A DNA stretch of 64,000 nt from Trifolium pratense. Its lineage: Eukaryota > Streptophyta > Magnoliopsida > Fabales > Fabaceae. Below, piece after piece: positions 57,161 to 64,000 of this stretch. Both the position numbers and the translations under genes were made by a program. The notes under the pieces were generated by a model. That model made no database searches. It had not been told where the DNA came from and saw only the letters and a program-made list of their open reading frames with translations. How positions within the stretch are numbered: the stretch's first letter is position 1; each line of letters begins with the position of its first letter. The stretch spans positions 35,642,338 to 35,706,337 of the forward strand of contig NC_060059.1 in the NCBI RefSeq assembly GCF_020283565.1. Reading direction: 5' to 3'.

Positions 57161-58739
57161 GTCATAATTTAGACAAACATCATGCATAGGAAATCATAGG
57201 GTAGCAGACAAGCGCTTCAGAGTGCACACAATACATACCATAATGCACACAAAGGTGCTAGAAATCCAGGGCCAGGCCCATACAATATACGGAGAACATG
57301 CAAGCCTTTATCCACAATACCATAACTAAACTCCAACAGTATAACATGAAGATCATAAGTCATAAGGCATAAACTTATATCATCTTCATCACATCAACTT
57401 CCATAGTTAACACTCATAAAATAGACATTTTCCCCTTGTTTCCACAACATGACAAGAGCATGAGAAAACATTGTTCTTGGAAATAACATGTACCAACCGG
57501 CAGAGAAAACAATGTTAGGAACATGTGGTCCGACAAAAGAAATCTATAGTCAGAAGTCAAAGACACTCCCTTTTTGGCTTTGGAGTGCTTCTGATCTTTC
57601 AATCTCAAAGAGTTGTCTCATAATACTCTTAGAGATTACACCCATAAAGGTTATTGGTAGCTTCACCATAAACGTTGTAGTTTGCTTCATAGTCAAAAAC
57701 ATACTCACAAAAAATTCAGCTTCTCATAACGTTATCTCCTTTAAAACATAAATTTCTATTTCTAGACATTTTCTTCAAAATGAATGAAACATTCTCTAAG
57801 AGGACAGAAGAGATGTCAACTTTCTTCCTGTCAAGTGACATGATGCCCAGAACAACATCCTCAATATTTGGCTCATAGTCAACCACATTCTGGCATTTTG
57901 GTGACAGATGTTGTACACAATGTTGGAACACTTGAGATAACACGATGTTGAGACAAATGTTACAACATCTCGTACCAGAACAGACAAGTTATTCAACACA
58001 GATGAGTATTATTCAGTTCCAATCTCAAGAGACATATACCAAAAGCATCTTCAACAATATATATATTGTCATCACATAAGAACATCAAACTAGAGGTTTC
58101 AGAAACAGGTCTGAAACAGTCACTTACCATAGTAGTAATCAACTTTGATCATCACATATCTGAGCATTATCGCATCTGATCATAACACATCTGAACACAT
58201 ATAATACTTCTCAGCAGAATGCACATCCAAACAATCGTACCATGCTAGTTCTCTTTTAGTCACACTTTCAGCAACATCTTTGGTCAAGTGGAAGATCTTC
58301 AAGATCAGTTTCTTCTACCAAATTCAAAACCTCAATACTCCAAACCACCATTAGTTCATCTTCAACCTCATTAGATTGAGGACTCTCAGAACCATATCAG
58401 CATTAGTTTGGGGCATTGCAGAATAGGTTTCAACAATACTAACGGGTTGGTCCAGGATGTTTCAACATCCGATATGACATTAGACTTATGTTAGGTTCCT
58501 TTGGGGGACTCAACCACAACTTTAGTGAGGGATGACAAAGTGTCAGAACCAACAACCTTGGAAGATGACACATGCACAATTTCAACAACAATGTCATCAA
58601 CAACAGCAACATTCATACTAGATTGACAGTTTGAGAGGTACATCTGACAGATGTTCCAACACTACCCACAACATTTGAACTGACAAAACCTTTAACATGG
58701 GTAACAGCATTTGATTCGACATTAGGGGTTTTGATAGGT
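57161..58739 (-). other. SIRE-B internal non-coding or unrecognised region
   Basis: Only short broken frames. Near 58400-58720 the minus strand is Ser/Thr/Val-rich and resembles the low-complexity N-terminal part of the envelope-like ORF. Words such as GATGTTG, CAACACTTG and ACATTTGTC recur. Confidence 0.45.
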
Positions 58740-59165
58740 TCAAGATACAAACAAACATGTCATAGTATGAAATTTATTGACAACAAAAGGATCATCATTC
58801 CTACCATCACTTTTGAGATTCATCTTTTCGTCTTTGTTCTCTATTAGCCAAGATGTAGCATTTACTCCCAAACACATAGAAATAATTAACATTTGGTTTT
58901 CTCCCCTTCCAAAGCTCAGAGAGGGTAGATGAGAACTCATGACTAATTCCTTTAGCATTTTCAAATTCCTTCCGATGGTCACTTCTGATCCTGACAATTA
59001 CACCCTCATTCTCTCTTTGGAGGCGTTGACAAAGGTCTTTGAAGACATTAAAATAAAATTTACCCAAGTAAATCTGGAGGAATCATCAACAACTACAAAG
59101 ACATACTTCTTTCGACCAAGGTTGTCAACTTGCATAGGTTCATCAAATCAGCAATCATCTCTTTT
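58740..59165 (-). pseudogene. SIRE-B integrase-core fragment
   Basis: On the minus strand this starts near PMQVDNLGRKKYVFVVVDD and continues to IRSDHRKEFENAKGISHEFS, then a piece reading YFYVFGSKCYILANREQRRK. These are parts of the copia integrase core, with an in-frame deletion between the second acidic region and the YFYVFG motif. Frameshifts and stops separate the pieces. It follows envelope-like sequence, which is the reverse of the usual pol-then-envelope order. Confidence 0.75.
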
Positions 59166-59169
59166 CTTG

Positions 59170-59600
59170 TCATGAAGCCAGAATTTTCTTGCCAGATGTT
59201 GCAACATTATGTGGGACATTTGTCCCTTCAACTAGTCTATAGTGCAATGTGAGAGGAGATTCCCTCTTACAGACAACATCAGAGTTGATCAAAATATTTG
59301 GATGCTGATCAAGAATAATACTACAAAGCACAGTGGGAAATGTTGTTGGCATCTTCACAGCCAAAGACTTAGCATGCTTAGTAGTTTAAAAAAATATAAG
59401 AGTCAAAATCACATTTGGTCTTGATACCAACAATGTAGATAAAGTTACTCAAACCTATAGCTCTGTCAGATAACTCTACCTCATCTTCAGGTTCTTCACT
59501 CCTGCCCAAAAACTTATTAATCACAGCAGGTGAAAATTCAACACATCAAAAAAAAAGTCTTCATGAATTCTTTGCTCAAAAGATCATCACAGTCTTCAGT
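59170..59600 (-). pseudogene. SIRE-B second, truncated envelope-like segment
   Basis: On the minus strand it begins near DCDDLLSKEFMK and CVEFSPAVINKFLGRS, then jumps to FIYIVGIKTKCDFDSYIF and MPTTFPTVLCSIILDQHPN. Each part aligns by eye with the globular domain of the SIRE-A envelope-like ORF, with a large internal deletion and stops. It starts directly after the first segment, as if the domain had been partly duplicated in tandem. Confidence 0.68.
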
Positions 59601-60850
59601 TTCGTGGCTTCAAGAGCTGTACTAGACTCAATCAAGTTAGTTATCATTTGCTGCCTAGTGAGAGCACCAACCTTTTGCTGGACAGATGTACCTACACCAG
59701 CATCTACATGTGTCCCAGACAGTAAATTCTTATCACTAACAATCAGCTCACTTGATCTTCTGGTCTTTGTTCCCACAACATAGATGAACCTAGCCAATTC
59801 TTTGGCTACATTACTAGAATGAGTGGTAGGAACCCGATTAACAACAACAATCTTATTCAGAACTGCATATAAAGGAGATAGTTGAGATGCAGAAAGTTTC
59901 ATTTGACAAGGCCATTGCTTCAGCCTATTCCCAGTGATTGTTCTACAAATTTCATTATCTATGACTTCCAACTCAGCTACTTCCTCATTACTTCTTCCCA
60001 AAAATTTGTTGATTATAGAGGGTGAGAAGTGAACACACCTTCCTCTCACAAAAACCTGCCTATACTCAGGGTTTTTAGGGTCATCACAATTGTCAGCAAC
60101 ATTCACTACAAATTCCCTTACCAGCTTATCAAAACAGTCACCTAGATCAGACACTTTTCTCATCAAACCTTTCACACTTCTTCAAGATGTGCCACCAGAT
60201 GTAGCTACATTTGTCTCCCTTTCAAAGTCTGAATCACTAGAATGAGGTTCTGTTCTCTTTAAGCTCTTCTTCTTGACCTAAGAAGTTGGAATCACCTTGC
60301 TCCTGGTTCTAGGGGGACCAGTCACAATTTTCTTCCCAGCCATTTTAGCAGACTTCTCTGCCTCAGAGTGATGGACAGATGTACTAACAGTTGTCACACC
60401 TTTACCTGTCCTACTTCTAGTCCTTTTACCAACACCAGTATCAGACACTTATGTCACAAGTTTGTCACCTGTAACGTTTTCATGCATGAAGACAACATCA
60501 GAATCACTCACTCCCTTACCTTTAGATAGGGACTTACTGCTTTCATCTGATTCAGAGTAATCCACAAGATTATTACTAGATTTTGCTACCACAGGAATTC
60601 CTTCTTTTTCAGTAGCATCATTATGAACAGTGTCACTTGTGACAATTTCAAGTACCCCAAATGTACCTACACTTGGTACAACATTTGTCTCCAGTTCCGT
60701 AGATGTGTCAACATCTGACACAACATCCGTCTCAAGTGCCACAGATGTGTCAATATTTGACACAACATCAGTCTCAAGGACAGTTCCCTTGAGAGAATCA
60801 GCAACACATTCACTTGTGGTCTTAGTAGAAGCACCAACATCATAATTAAC
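59576..60850 (-). pseudogene. SIRE-B first envelope-like segment
   Basis: The longest open part (60175-59576, 199 codons) starts MKGLMRKVSDLGDCFDKL. It contains VREFVVNVADNCDDP, HFSPSIINKFLGRSNEEV and RVPTTHSSNVAKELARFIYV, matching the globular domain of the SIRE-A ORF. Upstream (60850-60176) the Ser/Thr-rich N-terminal region and a KKKSLKRTEPHSSDSDF phrase are recognisable, but stops interrupt the frame. No functional product is expected. Confidence 0.78.
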
Positions 60851-62151
60851 AACAGCAGGGGGTCACAAGAGAATCAACCATCAGTAGTTGATCAACTTTC
60901 AATACCAAAGAGCAATAATCCTTTGCTCCCAAAAATAATAACTTCTCCTTGCTAGAAACAACTGAAATGCCTATCCTAGGTGATTTGGATGACACTTCAA
61001 AGTGCAGATAACAATTCAACCATTGGACATAAGTTGAAGTAGCTCCAATGTTCATAATCCCATGAAGCTCTTTTCACTACAACAGAACAAGAGTTCTATG
61101 CTCTCATAGACTTGATAATATCAAGTTAGAGTAAACAACCTCCATCCTGACATGTCTTCAAGATCTCACAGCTTCAGAATAAGGATTCCTCATTAATAAC
61201 TTCTCATAGCACTCTAGAGAATTATACATTCCCCCCTTCAATAGTTGCACATCTAGTGGTTGGTATACACAAGTTACTCTCCTCCAAACAAAATCTGTTT
61301 CATGGCCATAAACAAGATTCCATAAATCTGGCTCCTTTGATCAGAAGGATTCTCCAGATGTCAGAGAAAATGTCCTTGACATTTAAGCTTGACCTCCACA
61401 TAAAGAATTTGAATGAGATACCTTTATCAAGCTTACACAGGAAAAGCAAAACACACATCTGCACTACCACTTACTTGGATCAGAAATAAACTCACCCAAG
61501 AAGTCAACCATAAGTTTCTAGTGTCAAAATAAATCCAACAAGATTCTGCATACTGCTGGTCAGATGTAGCAACATCTGGGAGGACATCAGTCCCCTTCTC
61601 AAGGAACACACCAAGAGATCCTTTATAAAAGCCACTGGAGGTTTGCTTTTAGGATTGGAAGCAAAAATAAATTGCTCATAACTACCTTCAGATCTCTCTT
61701 CAACAAACTCATGTATGAGTGCCTTTATGAGTGGACTTAAGATCACCCTCAAGTATCGTTGGCATCTCCAACAAGTTAGTTGAACCTCACCAGAGGAGAA
61801 CAGAGTGTAGCACACTCAAAACCACCAGGAGTTTTCCCATCATATATGTATGCAGCGGAATTCAAACCAGAAAACTCCTCAACAAACTTCAGGCTCACCA
61901 TAATGACCTTTGCACAAACTCCACACATCAGGTGCAACAGGTTAACATAGGTTTGAAAATAAATCAAACCATACAGCAGCTCAACACCAAAGCTACTCAC
62001 CTTGCCATGAATAGTCCATCCCCCACTTCTAGGGACCATTCAAACAGATATGAACTTCTTCAAGTCCAAACAACTTTTCAGTATTCCTTACTTGTTCATA
62101 ACCAGAAAGTATCTTCCCTAGGATCTCACCCAGATACAGAACAGGATGTCT
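60851..62151 (-). other. SIRE-B leader-like region
   Basis: Lies between the PBS and the envelope-like segments, where gag-pol would be expected. Broken frames only. Gag and zinc-knuckle motifs were looked for and not found. Confidence 0.5.
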
Positions 62152-62163
62152 GCTCTGATACCA
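62152..62163 (-). other. SIRE-B primer-binding site
   Basis: The sense strand reads TGGTATCAGAGC, a perfect match to the initiator-Met tRNA-type site, two bases after the 5' LTR. Confidence 0.92.
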
Positions 62164-62165
62164 AT

Positions 62166-63370
62166 TGAAATTCTGGTACACAGTAGACAAGTGTTGTCCA
62201 CGATGTGCAGACACTTGTCGCAACACTTGTCTTAGCAGTAAGAACAATAAAACAGAGCATTAAAAACATATACTGAAAAGCATAAACGACACACATAATT
62301 GTTAACCCAGTTCAGCCTAACAGCCTAATCTGGGGGATACCAATCCAGGAGGAAATTCACTATCAGCAGTATTAATTCGGAGCTAAACTCCCCCGTTTAC
62401 AACTCCTCACTTAATCTCTACCCAATGACACTTCTACCTAGGAACTCCTAGATATGAGACCCCGTCTCACTCCCCTCAACCTTACAACCAGTAAGGATTT
62501 CAATAACAACATAATGGAGACACTCTCCTTGACAAAGATGAAGACACACTTCAATAACATCACCACCTAGCCAACGACTAAGTTCACAATTTGGAGTTGC
62601 TTAAAAGCTTCCTCCAAGTACAATTCTCAACTCATTACCTACAGGTTTCTGAGTGAGGACATAGTGACCATCTCACAACCCGAGTGGTTCACTTTACACC
62701 AACTCTCCTAGAGAGTGGCTTAAAGACACGAAACCCTTAAAAGACTACATCTTTGATATTCTATTTTAGCTTCAAGTTTCGGTGCATAATAAGGGTTAGC
62801 AGCACCCTTTAAATAGCAGAGCCTCGTGGGCTTTTCATAATGCTTCAGCTCCAATAAATCTTCTAGATGCAAAATATATATTTTTATCAAATCTTTATTT
62901 GCATCAAATATTCCTCCCATAAATATATTTGTTGTAAATATATTTTAAAATTAAATCTTCTAATCTTCTTGAAGCACAAAGATTTATTTGAAATAAATCT
63001 TTTATATTTTCTGCAGCAATCTTCACAAGATATATTTTTGAAAATAATAGTTCTATTTTTGAAACACAAAAATATATTTTCCAAAAATATAATTCCTTTA
63101 GAAAAATATAACTAGGGTTTCGGCTGCCTCCTGAAACACATTAAACACGTGCGCCTTTCTCTGTAAGAAACCTTGAAACAATTCTTCAATCAAATCTTCA
63201 AAAGATTGAGTAGAAATTAAAACCCGCTAGCTGGCGCGCACAGTCAGTCAAACAGGTGTTGTTCCAAAGTGTACCAACATTTGTCACAACACTTGGGGTC
63301 AGCACATTTGTCTCAACACTTGGCTAAAATATGTTTTTGCAAAATGTAGCCAATATACAAAAACCCAACA
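62166..63370 (-). repeat. SIRE-B 5' LTR (right copy)
   Basis: 1205 bp. A sense-strand TATA-like CTATTTAAAG lies at 62816-62807. Two single-base differences from the left copy were seen. The open frames inside it (for example 62720-62920) recur identically in the left copy and are not genes. Confidence 0.94.
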
Positions 63371-63530
63371 GCCTTTATAAGTGTAGTGCAAACCTCAACT
63401 CTCAAGCTAGCTTTTGTGGTTGAGTATAGGCCTTTCAAATTCTAATATGGTATCAGAGCCTATCCTAGATCCATTTGTTGTTTGTTGTGGAGACCTCCCA
63501 TATTTGGGCCACCCGTTGTTGTTGATTTCA

Positions 63531-63606
63531 CGTTCCATCTTGTTCAGTTCTGGACGTGAGGGGGTGTGCGTTCCATCTTGTTCAGTTCTGGATGTGAGGG
63601 GGTGTG
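63531..63606 (+). repeat. 38-bp tandem duplication covering the TRIM polypurine tract
   Basis: The unit CGTTCCATCTTGTTCAGTTC, continuing to GTGAGGGGGTGTG, occurs twice (63531-63568 and 63569-63606) with one C/T difference. The second copy ends in the first two bases of the TRIM 3' LTR. Confidence 0.88.
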
Positions 63607-63719
63607 TTAGAAGTCCCACATTGGCTAGAGATATGGTAAAGATAGCCTTTATAAGTATAGTGCAAACGTCAACTCTCAAGCTAGCTTTTGTGGTTGAGTA
63701 TAGGCCTCTCAAATTCTAA

Positions 63720-64000
63720 TGTCTTTAATTTAGATATTGGTGAAATATTGGGAGCGAAAATTGTGTAATTGAAAAACCAATGAGAGTTTTTTATTTTATG
63801 ACAAAAAAATTAGAGAATAAAATAGCACATTCACAATATTAGAGATAGTATTAAGTAACACAATGGCATGTAAAATTACAATACACTCACTTATTTGTGT
63901 GCAGTGTTTTCAATTTTCATAGACAGACAGAGCAATAATACCTAATGAATTTTAGATAACATAAACTATATATTAATTTGTATCAAGTATTTCAATGTTT
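63720..64000. other. AT-rich intergenic DNA
   Basis: No gene or repeat recognised up to the window edge. Confidence 0.5.

Larger units (their letters stand above)
55328..63370 (-). mobile_element. SIRE-B: rearranged non-autonomous Sirevirus-type copia element, TSD GCCTT
   Basis: Both LTRs are 1205 bp (55328-56532 and 62166-63370). By eye they differ only at one T/C near 56318 and one A/G near 56415, so the insertion is very recent. The 5-bp target duplication GCCTT (55323-55327 and 63371-63375) lies inside the TRIM LTR. On the sense strand the order is 5' LTR, PBS, a long leader-like region, two tandem broken envelope-like segments, an integrase-core fragment, non-coding DNA with five polypurine blocks, and 3' LTR. 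Gag, protease and RT are not recognisable. The leader next to the PBS is similar to that of SIRE-A (shared ATACTTTCTGGT). Confidence 0.92.
55283..63719 (+). mobile_element. TRIM retrotransposon (about 389 bp) split by SIRE-B
   Basis: Direct repeats of 115 bp bound the element. The 5' LTR is 55283-55327 plus 63376-63445 (split by the insertion) and the 3' LTR is 63605-63719. Both begin TGTTAGAAGTCCCACATTGG. A primer-binding site TGGTATCAGAGCC (63448-63460) lies two bases after the 5' LTR. The internal part is about 160 bp, non-coding, and ends in a G-rich tract GTGAGGGGGTG just before the 3' LTR. This layout defines a terminal-repeat retrotransposon in miniature. No target duplication is visible; the LTRs end in TTCTAA and not in CA. 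Confidence 0.88.

Noticed and set aside
63407..63719. 101-codon frames on both strands at the TRIM
   Set aside because: Non-coding TRIM internal region and LTR. The apparent repeats come from the 38-bp duplication.

Overview
This is a plant nuclear window. The genes are rich in GT-AG introns, the intergenic DNA is AT-rich, and plant transposable elements of nearly every class are present. The retroelement types suggest a legume: copia elements of the SIRE1/Sirevirus type with an envelope-like ORF, tRNA-derived SINEs, and a TRIM element whose LTR begins TGTTAGAAGTCCCACATTGG. A galegoid legume (Medicago, clover or pea relatives) is likely, but the sequence alone does not fix the species.

The left two thirds is a gene island. 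Five conserved host genes were reconstructed exon by exon: the 3' part of a polypyrimidine-tract-binding protein gene (PTB1/PTB2 type, 2568-5306, +); a 17-exon FTSH11-type organellar AAA protease (8512-17398, +); a three-exon PYL8/RCAR3-type ABA receptor (20204-22349, -); a CNGC1-type cyclic-nucleotide-gated channel (33855-37632, +); and a ten-exon spermine synthase (38250-40900, -). An F-box gene with two in-frame stops (24127-25320, +) lies between the receptor and the channel. From memory, the five conserved genes are in the same order as Arabidopsis At5g53180, 53170, 53160, 53130 and 53120, so this looks like an old collinear block. The two Arabidopsis genes that should lie between the receptor and the channel (a PP2C and a DnaJ gene) are not seen here. 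Their place is taken by the F-box pseudogene and transposon debris.

The right third (about 42.4-63.7 kb) is a nested transposon cluster. A TTA-flanked PIF/Harbinger-like element (42671-52624) contains an 8.3-kb copia element (SIRE-A, 43255-51602, TSD ATTTT) and a hAT element (51834-52520, 8-bp TSD). A Mutator-type element follows (52971-53987, 9-bp TSD). Next comes a TRIM (55283-63719) split by a second 8.0-kb copia element (SIRE-B, 55328-63370, TSD GCCTT). Both copia elements lie on the minus strand, have nearly identical LTRs and a tRNA-iMet-type primer site, and carry five polypurine blocks each. Both lack any visible reverse transcriptase, so they are recent, non-autonomous insertions.

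The most interesting signal is in SIRE-A. The gag-pol frame ends in TAG and continues in the same frame into the 830-codon envelope-like ORF. The stop is followed by CAG TTA, which fits the UAG-CAR-YYA readthrough context. The frame stays open although the C-terminal half of integrase and all of RT have been removed by two in-frame deletions. No bacterial-type system, CRISPR array, rRNA or bona fide tRNA gene was seen.
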